DNA from: a virus
IMG/VR virus record: IMGVR_UViG_3300017917_001325
Span: 1 to 23,389 of that record
Direction: 5' to 3' (one strand)
Length of the DNA: 23,389 nt
Shown: piece by piece, positions 6,429 to 15,254 of the stretch
How the letters are laid out: each line of letters begins with the position of its first letter
How positions within the stretch are numbered: position 1 is the stretch's first letter
Position numbers and translations under genes: made by a program
The notes under the pieces: generated by a model
What the model was told of the DNA's origin: nothing
Databases searched by the model: none
Seen by the model: only the letters and a program-made list of their open reading frames with translations

Positions 6429-8288
6429 ATGGATTTATCACAAGAGATTTTAAGCGAAATTACGGTGTACATGAAGTACTCCAAGTACCTCCCAGAAGAA
6501 AAAAGACGAGAAAGCTGGGAAGAATTAGTAACCAGGAACATGGATATGCATATTAAGAAATATCCTATGTTAAAGGACGAAATAATCAAAAACTATCAGA
6601 TGGTATATGACAAGAAGGTATTACCATCTATGAGATCACTTCAATTTGGTGGTAAACCAATTGAAATATCGCCTAACAGGATTTACAACTGTTGTTATTT
6701 ACCTATCGATCACACAGATTGTTTTTCAGAAGTAATGTTCCTATTATTAGGGGGTACTGGGGTTGGTTATTCTGTTCAGAAACACCACATAGAAAAATTA
6801 CCAGAGATACGTAAACCTAAATCAAACAGAACGAGAAGATTCTTAATATCTGACTCAATCGAGGGTTGGGCCGACGCTATCAAAGTGCTTTTGAAAGCAT
6901 ACACTGGCGACATCACATCAACACCAGAATTTGATTATTCTGACATTAGACAGAAAGGTGCGAGATTAGTTACATCGGGTGGTAAGGCACCAGGCCCTCA
7001 GCCGTTAAAAGACTGTATCCACAATGTAAAAAAGATACTCGACAGTAAAGAAGATGGTGATAAATTAACACCAATCGAAGTACATGACATGGTATGCTAC
7101 ATAGCTGATGCTGTATTAGCTGGTGGTATCCGTAGGGCTGCGCTTATCTCGTTGTTCTCAGCTGATGACGATGAAATGATCGCATGTAAGTCTGGTAACT
7201 GGTGGGAAGCAAACCCACAGAGAGGTAGAGCAAATAACTCAGCCGCATTATTAAGACACAAAATTACAAAAGACTTCTTCGACGATCTTTGGAAAAGGAT
7301 AGAACTTTCAGGTTCAGGTGAACCAGGTATCTATTTCACAAATGATAAGGACTGGGGCACTAACCCATGTTGCGAAATCGCATTAAGACCATATCAGTTC
7401 TGTAACCTTTGCGAGGTAAACGTATCAAACATCGAGTCACAGGAAGACTATAATGAAAGAGTTAAAGCTGCCGCATTTATTGGCACTTTACAGGCTGGTT
7501 ACACCGACTTCCATTACTTACGTGAGATATGGAGAAGAACAACTGAAAAAGAGGCACTAATTGGCGTTGGTATGACTGGTATCGGTTCTGGTGTCGTATT
7601 GGAATACGACATGGTTGAAGCCGCTAACATAGTAAAAGAGGAAAACGCACGTGTTGCTGGATTAATCGGTATAAATGCCGCTGCGAGATCAACAACAGTT
7701 AAACCATCGGGTACATCTTCATTGGTTCTCGGTACATCATCTGGTATCCACGCTTGGCACAACGATTACTATGTACGTAGAATCCGTGTAGGTAAGAACG
7801 AGGCGATTTATTACTACCTGGCAACATACCATCCAGAATTGGTTGAAGACGAATACTTCCGTCCACATGATACCGCTGTAATCAGCGTACCTCAGATGGC
7901 ACCAAAAGATTCAATCTTAAGAACTGAATCAGCTATTTCCACTTTGGAAAGAGTTAAAAGGGTGAGTAAGGAATGGATCAGAACTGGTCACAGAAAAGGT
8001 GAAAACACACACAACGTATCAGCGACAATCAACATCAAAGAAAACGAATGGGATCTTGTTGGTTTATGGATGTGGGAAAACAAGGAGTATTACAATGGGT
8101 TATCGGTATTACCATATGACGGTGGCACTTATATCCAAGCCCCCTTTACTGATTGTTCTAAAGAAGAATATGATAGGTTAATAGGGCATTTAACAACGAT
8201 CGATTTAACCAAAATCATAGAAATCGATGACAATACCGATCTGACTGGTGAATTAGCTTGTTCAAGTGGTGGATGTGAGGTTAAATAA
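6429..8288 (+). CDS. nrdJ: Adenosylcobalamin-dependent (class II) ribonucleotide reductase
   Basis: This 619-residue class II reductase converts ribonucleotides to deoxyribonucleotides in the cytoplasm, using adenosylcobalamin to make the thiyl radical and thus needing no NrdB subunit or oxygen. The NPCCE motif at 312-316 gives Asn312, radical Cys314 and Glu316. Cys325 in FCNLC is exactly 11 residues further, the spacing of Cys408/Cys419 in the Lactobacillus leichmannii enzyme. NCCY at 87-90 supplies the N-terminal redox cysteine (88 or 89). PSGTSS (426-431) and SSGIH (437-441) are the phosphate-site loops. The tail ends CSSGGCEVK, the shuttle cysteine pair (611, 616). The protein is about 120 residues shorter than the 739-residue Lactobacillus enzyme, so part of the allosteric region may be reduced. 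The frame is continuous, with no intron or intein. It has its own leader and a strong terminator. Confidence 0.92.
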   Translation: MDLSQEILSEITVYMKYSKYLPEEKRRESWEELVTRNMDMHIKKYPMLKDEIIKNYQMVYDKKVLPSMRSLQFGGKPIEISPNRIYNCCYLPIDHTDCFSEVMFLLLGGTGVGYSVQKHHIEKLPEIRKPKSNRTRRFLISDSIEGWADAIKVLLKAYTGDITSTPEFDYSDIRQKGARLVTSGGKAPGPQPLKDCIHNVKKILDSKEDGDKLTPIEVHDMVCYIADAVLAGGIRRAALISLFSADDDEMIACKSGNWWEANPQRGRANNSAALLRHKITKDFFDDLWKRIELSGSGEPGIYFTNDKDWGTNPCCEIALRPYQFCNLCEVNVSNIESQEDYNERVKAAAFIGTLQAGYTDFHYLREIWRRTTEKEALIGVGMTGIGSGVVLEYDMVEAANIVKEENARVAGLIGINAAARSTTVKPSGTSSLVLGTSSGIHAWHNDYYVRRIRVGKNEAIYYYLATYHPELVEDEYFRPHDTAVISVPQMAPKDSILRTESAISTLERVKRVSKEWIRTGHRKGENTHNVSATINIKENEWDLVGLWMWENKEYYNGLSVLPYDGGTYIQAPFTDCSKEEYDRLIGHLTTIDLTKIIEIDDNTDLTGELACSSGGCEVK

Positions 8289-8309
8289 ATATCAATAGAA
8301 TAAAATTGA

Positions 8310-8345
8310 AAAGGTGCTGGTACAAAAAACCAGCACCTTTCGTAT
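8310..8345 (+). terminator. Strong intrinsic terminator after nrdJ
   Basis: AAAGGTGCTGGT (8310-8321) pairs perfectly with ACCAGCACCTTT (8329-8340) around a 7-base A-rich loop. This 12-bp stem lies 21 bases after the nrdJ stop. The U-tract is short (TTT, then CGTATTT). It should end the DNA-metabolism transcript before the HNH gene. Confidence 0.85.
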
Positions 8346-8365
8346 TTACTAAAGTATTTATTATT

Positions 8366-8917
8366 ATGGGAAGAAAAAATACATCAAAATATCAAGGTAA
8401 ATTCAAAACCAATCAATCGTTTGGTGAATATAAAATATTAACTGGTGAGATAATCATCGAAAATGAAGCTAAGGTTATGTGTGAGTGTTCTTGTGGTAAC
8501 ATAAGATTAGTATCATGTTATACGCTAATTAAAGGAACGTCAACTAAATGTTTAGAGTGTGGCAACTCACTTAAACAAAACCAAAATCCAGCTTGGCGAG
8601 GGTGTAAAAATATACCAGGTAAAGTTATAAGTAAAATTAAAAGAGATGCCCATAAACGAAATATTGAATATAATATAACGGATGAATATCTTGATGAAAT
8701 TTTCATTGGGCAAAATGGTAAGTGCGCCCTAACCAATGTAAAGCTAAACACAACACTTAAAAATTTAACTCTATCCTTAGATAGGGTGGATTCAAAAAAG
8801 GGTTACATTGAAGGTAACGTACAATGGGTACATAAGGATATAAATATGATGAAGCGGTCATATACCCAAGAGTATTTTATTAATTTATGTCAGCTGGTGG
8901 TCAATAATATTAAGTAG
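8366..8917 (+). CDS. Freestanding HNH homing endonuclease with zinc finger
   Basis: This 183-residue nuclease resembles the selfish HNH genes scattered through phage genomes, which cut related genomes lacking the gene so that it is copied across. Residues 38-66 hold a zinc-ribbon-like set CECSC...CLEC (Cys39/41/43, Cys62, Cys65). The HNH-type core is at 118-163: GKCALTN, then LSLDRVDSKKGY with Asp139 and Asp142, GNVQWVHK with Asn151 and His156, and Asn160 before MMK. The ATG at 8366 is preferred over an in-frame TTG at 8306, because the latter lies in the terminator stem and adds a junk-like leader. It is the only gene here with a TAG stop and has terminators on both sides, both signs of an inserted unit. 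It is not inside an intron: nrdJ and the gp25 gene are intact. Confidence 0.88.
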   Translation: MGRKNTSKYQGKFKTNQSFGEYKILTGEIIIENEAKVMCECSCGNIRLVSCYTLIKGTSTKCLECGNSLKQNQNPAWRGCKNIPGKVISKIKRDAHKRNIEYNITDEYLDEIFIGQNGKCALTNVKLNTTLKNLTLSLDRVDSKKGYIEGNVQWVHKDINMMKRSYTQEYFINLCQLVVNNIK

Positions 8918-8918
8918 G

Positions 8919-8948
8919 TTCTAATGATATTAGAATGGTTTTTTATTT
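8919..8948 (+). terminator. Intrinsic terminator after the HNH gene
   Basis: TTCTAAT (8919-8925) pairs with ATTAGAA (8929-8935) around a 3-base loop, and a T-run follows (8939-8944, then ATTT). It begins two bases after the HNH stop. The stem is AT-rich and weaker than the one after nrdJ, but the U-tract is better. Confidence 0.65.
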
Positions 8949-8967
8949 ACAAAAAAAGATACTTTCT

Positions 8968-8985
8968 TACTATTTATTGATAAAA
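8968..8985 (+). promoter_or_regulatory. Candidate promoter for the baseplate operon
   Basis: TACTATT (8968-8974), five bases, then ATAAAA (8980-8985) repeats the arrangement at 1294-1311 before gp32. It lies between the HNH terminator and the gp25 ATG at 8994, where a promoter for the long structural gene run is expected. The gp25 leader would be very short. Confidence 0.35.
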
Positions 8986-8993
8986 TAACTAAG

Positions 8994-9413
8994 ATGAATA
9001 ACATCAGAAAACAAACCTATGGGATAAATTTCCCCTTTAAAGACGGTATAAATGGTGATTTTTTATATTTGACAGAAATTCCAGAGAGGGAGATTAAATC
9101 CAATTTGGTTCACTTGTTATTGACGAGAAAGGGAAGTCGTTATTTTTTACCTGATTTTGGCACCAATCTATACCAGTATATATTTGAGCCGTTGGATGAG
9201 CTTGTAAAAAACAATATTGAGAATGAGATCAATGATGCGGTGAATAAATATATCCCAAATCTCAAAATAAATAAGATAACTATTACTCAATTTTTTGATG
9301 ACCCGCAATATACTGGGGATGATCAAAAAGGACACACAGTAACGGTAAGTATAGATTATACAATAACATCTGGTACATTCCAAGCATCAGATATAGTAAC
9401 ACTAACATTCTAA
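8994..9413 (+). CDS. gp25: gp25-like baseplate wedge protein
   Basis: This 139-residue protein belongs to the gp25/GPW family. In contractile-tail phages it sits in the baseplate wedge, linking the wedge to the sheath and helping start sheath assembly. The family signature runs from 42 to 66: LLTRKGSRYFLPDFGTNLYQ followed by YIFEP. A helix then covers about 67-88 (LDELVKNNIENEINDAVNKY) and a beta-rich end carries NKITITQFF. T4 gp25 is 132 residues, so this copy is full length. It heads the structural run, one base before the gp6 gene. That pairing of gp25 with a Baseplate-J protein is typical of contractile systems and supports both calls. Confidence 0.9.
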   Translation: MNNIRKQTYGINFPFKDGINGDFLYLTEIPEREIKSNLVHLLLTRKGSRYFLPDFGTNLYQYIFEPLDELVKNNIENEINDAVNKYIPNLKINKITITQFFDDPQYTGDDQKGHTVTVSIDYTITSGTFQASDIVTLTF

Positions 9414-9414
9414 A

Positions 9415-11232
9415 ATGGCAACAATTAATTATTCACAAAGAGATTTTGCGTCGTTAAAACAATCGCAGATAAATTATATTAAACAGTATTACCCAGGTAT
9501 CGTTCAAAACTACAACGATGCTTCAATACTCTCAGTTTTTCTTGATTTGAATGCCGCTATTGCGGATAACTTACAGTTTCATATTGACCGTTCATTACAG
9601 GAGACGGTTCTTGATTACGCCCAGGAAAGACAATCATTGTTTAATATAGCAAAAACCTACGGTCTTAAACTACCAAGCTCATCAGCAAGCGTTGCCGTGG
9701 CGACATTATCAATCCAGGTTCCAGTTAGAGGTGATGCGGAAGATAAAAGATACTTACCATTACTTTATGCTGGTTCTCAATTTTTGACGGATGATCAAAC
9801 ATTTGAATTATTATATGATGTTGACTTCGCCTCAAACTTTAATATTTCTAATAATGTGGATAGAACCAAAGTTCCAGTTTATGTAAACGGTATCTTAAGC
9901 GCCTACACAATTACAAAAACCGCCATATTAATAGCTGGTACTACTAAAATATATACTCAAGTTATCAGAAACACGCAACCGTTCTATCAAATAACATTAC
10001 CAGAAAATAATGTACTATCAATTGAGTCGGTTATCCACAAAAATGGTGTTAACTATCAAACATTACCTACGTTAACCGAGTTTAACGGGTCGGTAAATAA
10101 ATGGTACGAAGTAAATTCATTGGCGGAAGATAACGTGTTTGTTGAAAACCAAGATTCAATACCAGACACCAACGGTGTATACCCTGGCGATTACATTAAA
10201 GTTGATCGTAGATTCATAAAAGAGTTTGCACCAAATGGATTCTGTACTCTTACATTTGGTTCACAGGTCAGCCAGGGTCTTGACATATTGGATACTTTTG
10301 CAACTGCTGGTGTGTTTGACTTAAAAGCATTCGTTAATAACGATAGTTTAGGTTGGGCCCCATTGAATAATACAACGATGTATGTTAAATACAGAGTTGG
10401 CGGTGGTACAGGTACAAATGTTGGCGTTGGTACGATTAATACGGTTGGCCAGGTAGCCATGAGAATAACGGGCCCAAATCCACAAACAAATGCGATAGTT
10501 CAGGGATCATTAACCGTAACGAACGTAACACCAGCTATTGGCGGTTCTGATGCCCCATCTATCGAAGAATTAAGAAACTATATAGCTTACAACTTTGCAT
10601 CCCAGAATAGGGCGGTAACGTTGAATGATTACAAATCAATTATCATGGGTATGCCAGCTAAATATGGTGTGCCAACAAAGGTGGCGGTAACCGAATCACA
10701 AAATAAAGTTAACGTTTCGGTTTTAACGAATGATGTTAATGGTATGGCGACTGAAACAGTGTCATCTGTTATATTACAGAATATAGCTAACTATTTGTCA
10801 AGATATAGGATGATCAATGACTATGTAGTTACAAGGCCAGCTCAAGTAATAAATCTCGGATTTGAAATATCAATTTTGACACAAGCTGGTGCCCAAGTTA
10901 ATGCCATATCAAATATAGTTACGATACTTAAATCCGAGTTTGCACAAACCAACCAGCAACTCGGGCAAAGTTATTTGACGGGTAATCTTATAAAAAAGAT
11001 AACTCAGGTTCCTGGTGTATTAAATGTGAATTATATTAAAGCTTTCAATAAGGTTGGCGGCGAATATTCATCATCCTCTTTAGATTCAACACAGATAATC
11101 AATACAACAACAAACGAGATCGATTTATCTAACGGGGCCATTAATGTCGGCGCTGAACAGCTATTACAAATAAAGTATCCAGAAAACGATATAACGATAA
11201 TACCAGTTACACAAAAAGTGACTGGCTTCTAA
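9415..11232 (+). CDS. gp6: gp6-like baseplate wedge protein (Baseplate J family)
   Basis: This 605-residue protein (T4 gp6 is 660) should form the main ring of the baseplate wedge through dimers. The N-terminus has the family pattern YSQRDFASLK, then a helix around YPGIVQNYNDAS, a long helix with the Asn/Ala-rich LDLNAAIADNLQFHIDRS (44-61) and an ETVLDYAQERQS helix. The Baseplate-J core is near 379-440: APSIEELRNYIAYNF, then LNDYKSIIMGMP (403-414). The middle (105-370) is beta-rich. The start is one base after the gp25 stop, and the next ATG comes three bases after its end, so the three genes form one unit. Confidence 0.88.
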   Translation: MATINYSQRDFASLKQSQINYIKQYYPGIVQNYNDASILSVFLDLNAAIADNLQFHIDRSLQETVLDYAQERQSLFNIAKTYGLKLPSSSASVAVATLSIQVPVRGDAEDKRYLPLLYAGSQFLTDDQTFELLYDVDFASNFNISNNVDRTKVPVYVNGILSAYTITKTAILIAGTTKIYTQVIRNTQPFYQITLPENNVLSIESVIHKNGVNYQTLPTLTEFNGSVNKWYEVNSLAEDNVFVENQDSIPDTNGVYPGDYIKVDRRFIKEFAPNGFCTLTFGSQVSQGLDILDTFATAGVFDLKAFVNNDSLGWAPLNNTTMYVKYRVGGGTGTNVGVGTINTVGQVAMRITGPNPQTNAIVQGSLTVTNVTPAIGGSDAPSIEELRNYIAYNFASQNRAVTLNDYKSIIMGMPAKYGVPTKVAVTESQNKVNVSVLTNDVNGMATETVSSVILQNIANYLSRYRMINDYVVTRPAQVINLGFEISILTQAGAQVNAISNIVTILKSEFAQTNQQLGQSYLTGNLIKKITQVPGVLNVNYIKAFNKVGGEYSSSSLDSTQIINTTTNEIDLSNGAINVGAEQLLQIKYPENDITIIPVTQKVTGF

Positions 11233-11235
11233 TAT

Positions 11236-13554
11236 ATGAGAATACCAGTAGACTTAAAAAATGACGATAAAGTAATTAGAGTAAACCTTGAACAGGAATT
11301 TGATAACATTGAGATATTGAGTTTGAAAATAACCAATTCTGATGCCTATTCTCGTGTTTGTTCTGATTATGGTGTCATAGTAGGGCGTGTTATGTTAAAC
11401 AGCGGATTTGGCGTTCAAAACGCCAAAGTAAGCGTATTTGTACCTATTACTGCTGATGATCTAACCAGAGATGAAATAACACAGCTTTATCCGTTCCAAA
11501 CCGTAAACGATACCTTCCCAAATGGTGTAAGATATAATCTCTTCCCGAGAGTGAGAAATGGTAATAACCCAAGTCATAGAGCAATTGGAAACTTTCCAAC
11601 AGAATCAGATTTTACACATTATCCACAATATGTGGAAATAATGGAAAAGTATTATAAATACACAACCATAACAAATGAATCTGGAGATTATATGATTTTT
11701 GGTGTACCTTTGGGTAACCAAAATGTGGTCATGGATTTTGATGTTTTTGATACCCCTTCTTTTGATTTAACGGCCAACGATCTCGTTGAACAGTTGACAT
11801 CAGCTGAGGTAATTAAAGCCCTGGAAACGGCAACAGGTGTCGAAACAACAACATCCAATAAAATACCTGGGTTCATCTATAAAGGTAATAACAACTTTGA
11901 TGTTGAGGTAAAAACGAATATTGATGAAATGCCTAATATATTTCATCAAGTAAAGCAAATAACTGTATCACCTTTCTGGGGTGATGAGGATGCGTGTGAT
12001 GTCGGTATATCGAGATGTGATTTTAAAATTAACTTTAAATATACCCCATCGGCGGTTTTCTTTGGATATATTCACTCTCCGAGTGGTGCGTTCACAATAG
12101 AACCATCATATAAATTTTCATCCGCATTTCAAGATCCTGGTGCTCATTATGAAATACCTGGGTTTGATAATGCAAAGAATTTTTCTGGTAACCTATATCC
12201 TTTCCAAGACATGGAAATTGTGGTTTATAGAATTGATGATGTTACCAAACCAATAAAGAAACGTATTGGTGTATTTGTCGGTTCCAAGTATAATGGTGTT
12301 TTTAGAATAACACTACCAATGTATCAGGATTACTATGTGACCAATGAATTTGGTGATTTGGTTAAAACTGAAGACACGACTATTGGTATACCGACAAAGG
12401 GATATTACGCATTTGAAATGTATGACACAAATGAAGCCTGGAACGGTAGAAGAAAAGCCTGGGGTTACTTTAACCAAGAAATATTACCTGGCGTTAGAAT
12501 ACCCGCTTCAAATACTGGTGATGCCGACTTAGGTGGATGGCATCAAGACGGTGCGTTGTTTGAATATGACATCATTAATAGAAAAAGAAAGTTTTACACT
12601 GTTATTGTCGAACATACAAAACATGATATTGACGATGTTTTGGCTGATGGTGATTATATTGGTTATTTACCACGTTTCAATTCAGCTAAGTCAGCAAACT
12701 ATTGGAATTTTCCATTAACTCTTGATAACGTTGTGAATTACGATGTTCCGACCATCATAGGTTCTATTCTTGTACCAAGATTTTCTGTTTGGGGTGATAA
12801 CGGTTCTAAATCTAAAAATAACCCAAGTGGGGCCGATATGTCAAAAACATCAAATGGTTCATTGTATGTAGCTAACAGATTATTAACTGAACCATCAGAT
12901 CCTTATTTTACGGGTGTGTATTCACATACATTATTGGATTGTGAAAAATATTTCGGTATTGGTGTTCAAACAGAAAATGGATCTAATATGGGTGATGTTT
13001 TTATTGAAACGTTTAAGACTGAGGATTTTTTATGGAATGAGGGTACAAGTTCATTCGGCATTGTTAATACTTGGAATTATGGCGATAACTCCGAAACAAC
13101 CTTTACACCAACATTATATGCGGTTGCTATCTCACAACTAAAAGATTCAAACGCTAATGCTAATAAAGTACAAAAACCATACACCCAGGCCATTAGCCCG
13201 TACAATACGTTTGGTGTATTTTTAAACTGCACCGAATTAAATGGTAAAATACCGTTGATGACAATAGGTGTTTATGATGTTACCGACCAATTACCCGATT
13301 TGATTAAATATAAAGTGTATTCATCTTATAAGAAGGGTTCATTATCAAATGTTAATATTGCACCAAACAACCTATCGCAACAGATTGAGGATACTGAGAT
13401 TTATATTGAAGAGGATGGTGTAACATATAGTCAAACAGGAACAATATTAAACACAACTAATGATAATAATTCATATAATGGCCGATTCTATTATTTTGGC
13501 GTGTGGAGAGAAGCCAATTCATTATATGACATAGAAACAAATTATTCTATATAA
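11236..13554 (+). CDS. Large baseplate/tail structural protein with an Ig-like (carboxypeptidase-regulatory-like) domain
   Basis: This 772-residue protein has no clear family name. Residues 45-71 (VIVGRVMLNSG...QNAKVSVFVP) and 143-169 (TTITNESGDYMIFGVPLG) together match the two halves of a carboxypeptidase regulatory-like beta sandwich: G-x-V strand, A-x-V strand, T-x-T-x-x-G-x-Y turn, then G-x-x strand. About 70 residues rich in Pro, Asn and aromatics separate them. The rest is beta-rich with many Gly, Asn and aromatic residues, as in tail proteins. Its stop and the next start share an A (TAATG at 13552-13556), which suggests coupled translation. Position after gp25 and gp6 argues for a baseplate component. 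It might do the job of T4 gp7 or gp8, but I see no sequence evidence for that. Confidence 0.75.
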   Translation: MRIPVDLKNDDKVIRVNLEQEFDNIEILSLKITNSDAYSRVCSDYGVIVGRVMLNSGFGVQNAKVSVFVPITADDLTRDEITQLYPFQTVNDTFPNGVRYNLFPRVRNGNNPSHRAIGNFPTESDFTHYPQYVEIMEKYYKYTTITNESGDYMIFGVPLGNQNVVMDFDVFDTPSFDLTANDLVEQLTSAEVIKALETATGVETTTSNKIPGFIYKGNNNFDVEVKTNIDEMPNIFHQVKQITVSPFWGDEDACDVGISRCDFKINFKYTPSAVFFGYIHSPSGAFTIEPSYKFSSAFQDPGAHYEIPGFDNAKNFSGNLYPFQDMEIVVYRIDDVTKPIKKRIGVFVGSKYNGVFRITLPMYQDYYVTNEFGDLVKTEDTTIGIPTKGYYAFEMYDTNEAWNGRRKAWGYFNQEILPGVRIPASNTGDADLGGWHQDGALFEYDIINRKRKFYTVIVEHTKHDIDDVLADGDYIGYLPRFNSAKSANYWNFPLTLDNVVNYDVPTIIGSILVPRFSVWGDNGSKSKNNPSGADMSKTSNGSLYVANRLLTEPSDPYFTGVYSHTLLDCEKYFGIGVQTENGSNMGDVFIETFKTEDFLWNEGTSSFGIVNTWNYGDNSETTFTPTLYAVAISQLKDSNANANKVQKPYTQAISPYNTFGVFLNCTELNGKIPLMTIGVYDVTDQLPDLIKYKVYSSYKKGSLSNVNIAPNNLSQQIEDTEIYIEEDGVTYSQTGTILNTTNDNNSYNGRFYYFGVWREANSLYDIETNYSI

Positions 13555-15254
13555 TGGATATTATAAGTGAAGTAATTGGTAATAAAAAATATGTTGGTTC
13601 GGCGAATACGAACTTAAATAACCGTGTCATACTTGATCAACCAAATAAAATCATGTATGAAAATAATTTGTTTTACAACATATCCCAAGTCACCCAATAC
13701 GATACGGAAAAAAGCCAAGCCACAACATTCAGAATGTATGGTAAAATAGATCCGATATATTGTTTTGATGTATATAATGATACCACGACTGGCCCACAAA
13801 AAATAAATTTGGATAAAACATTATTCGATTTAAACGCAGCTAACTGGTCGGTTGTTATTTTAAGATCGGTACCAACGGTGGTTAAAAACGCAAGCGGTAT
13901 GGATGTTAACATAAAGGGGGTTAAGGTTATAAACAACAGAACATCAAGTGGTACCACTAAATTTTACCTGGATCTAACCAATGGGTTACCAGCAAAAACA
14001 TATTTTAACGGACTAAGAGCTAAAAATCTTGGTTTGTTCTTCCCTCTGGGTCATAATTTTAAAATAGGTGATAAAGTAAATATAAAAAGTAAGAATGTAA
14101 ATCTACCGACTGGTTTATATAACGTAATTGATGTTGGCCTAAATAAAATAACGATAGATTATCCGAGTAACTTTAGATTGACGATAAGACAACCCGATAG
14201 CACTCAGAATGTTGCTGCGGCTGCGGCTATTAGTCTCGGAGCGATAATTGATAATGGTTCTGGATCGGGTGGTGTGGTTAAAAAATTAACAGATGCTTCA
14301 ACTTTCGCTGTTCGTAATCTTAAATTAAAAGCCGATGACGCACCAGATATTATCAATAAGCCGAGGCCTAAAATATATCCGTTTGTTGAACCAGAATATA
14401 CTGTGTCTAAAGTAGTTGAAAAAGAACAATTGGAGTATTATGTAAAGACGCTTGAGGTTATCGACATTATCAATGAAATTGATGACTGTGGCTTCTCGTT
14501 AAATAACTATAATACGCTAATTAAGAATTGGTTTTCCAATAAAGATATCGATATTGCCAATTATAAAAATCATTTGAATGAACCACTTTCTGAATTATAT
14601 GTGGGTATTATTAAAAACGGAGCAATAAATTTGAGTTATTCAAATGTTGAGAGCCATGTGGATAGATATATTGAGTTTGTGGAACAGGGTGATGGTATAG
14701 AACAGATAACCAGTAATAATAAGCCAGGGCAGGTTGTGAAGATGGGTGATAGATTCTTCCACAGTATATGCGAATACAGTACGGAGCAACTAACTGAAAC
14801 TGAGGTTTGTTATTTCAAACATAGATTTATACATAGGGACGTTTTATTTCACTATGTCCCATTCTTTACAAAACCAATAAAATTGAAATCCGTGTATATT
14901 GACAGTAGTGATAGTTTATCAGGAATACCCGATTATGCGGTTTATAGTAGAAAAGAACAAAAGTGGATATGGCGTGAATTTTACGATATTGGCACAACAA
15001 ATGAGGATGGTGTGTTGATCGACTTTCCTTTTACCAATGGTTCATTCTACGTACACAACGATATAAAGTTTTTTGTGAACACCGAAAAAAGACTAACCAA
15101 AAAATATAAACTGAACGTTAATGATGTTACTTCAAAAGACGGTAGTCAGTATGTTACCGAATTAACAGATATATTGGATAATCTTGGATTGGAAACAAAT
15201 CTCGATATCGAAAAAATAAAACCATTTACGAAATATCAAGATAAGAGATGTTAA
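13554..15254 (+). CDS. Structural protein of the baseplate/tail cluster, family unknown
   Basis: This 566-residue protein is not recognised. Its N-terminal half is beta-rich (for example FYLDLTNGLP, IGDKVNIKSKNVNLPTGLYN, the latter resembling a small barrel with a GDKV turn). An Ala run (221-225) and a Gly/Ser stretch (DNGSGSGGVV) mark a flexible break or small insertion near 219-245. The C-terminal half is mixed, with a helix-rich part (about 285-340) followed by strands and aromatics (FKHRFIHRDVLFHYVPFF). It ends in KRC. The start overlaps the preceding stop by one base and its end overlaps the next gene by seven. Tail assignment rests on context and composition. Confidence 0.72.
   Translation: MDIISEVIGNKKYVGSANTNLNNRVILDQPNKIMYENNLFYNISQVTQYDTEKSQATTFRMYGKIDPIYCFDVYNDTTTGPQKINLDKTLFDLNAANWSVVILRSVPTVVKNASGMDVNIKGVKVINNRTSSGTTKFYLDLTNGLPAKTYFNGLRAKNLGLFFPLGHNFKIGDKVNIKSKNVNLPTGLYNVIDVGLNKITIDYPSNFRLTIRQPDSTQNVAAAAAISLGAIIDNGSGSGGVVKKLTDASTFAVRNLKLKADDAPDIINKPRPKIYPFVEPEYTVSKVVEKEQLEYYVKTLEVIDIINEIDDCGFSLNNYNTLIKNWFSNKDIDIANYKNHLNEPLSELYVGIIKNGAINLSYSNVESHVDRYIEFVEQGDGIEQITSNNKPGQVVKMGDRFFHSICEYSTEQLTETEVCYFKHRFIHRDVLFHYVPFFTKPIKLKSVYIDSSDSLSGIPDYAVYSRKEQKWIWREFYDIGTTNEDGVLIDFPFTNGSFYVHNDIKFFVNTEKRLTKKYKLNVNDVTSKDGSQYVTELTDILDNLGLETNLDIEKIKPFTKYQDKRC

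Noticed and set aside
6429-8288. Intron or intein in nrdJ, suspected because an HNH gene is next door
   Set aside because: The reading frame is continuous, all class II motifs are in order and the protein is shorter, not longer, than the reference enzyme.
8306-8365. In-frame TTG start that would lengthen the HNH protein by 20 residues
   Set aside because: The extension lies across the nrdJ terminator hairpin and encodes a junk-like leader; the ATG at 8366 begins the usual basic HNH N-terminus.
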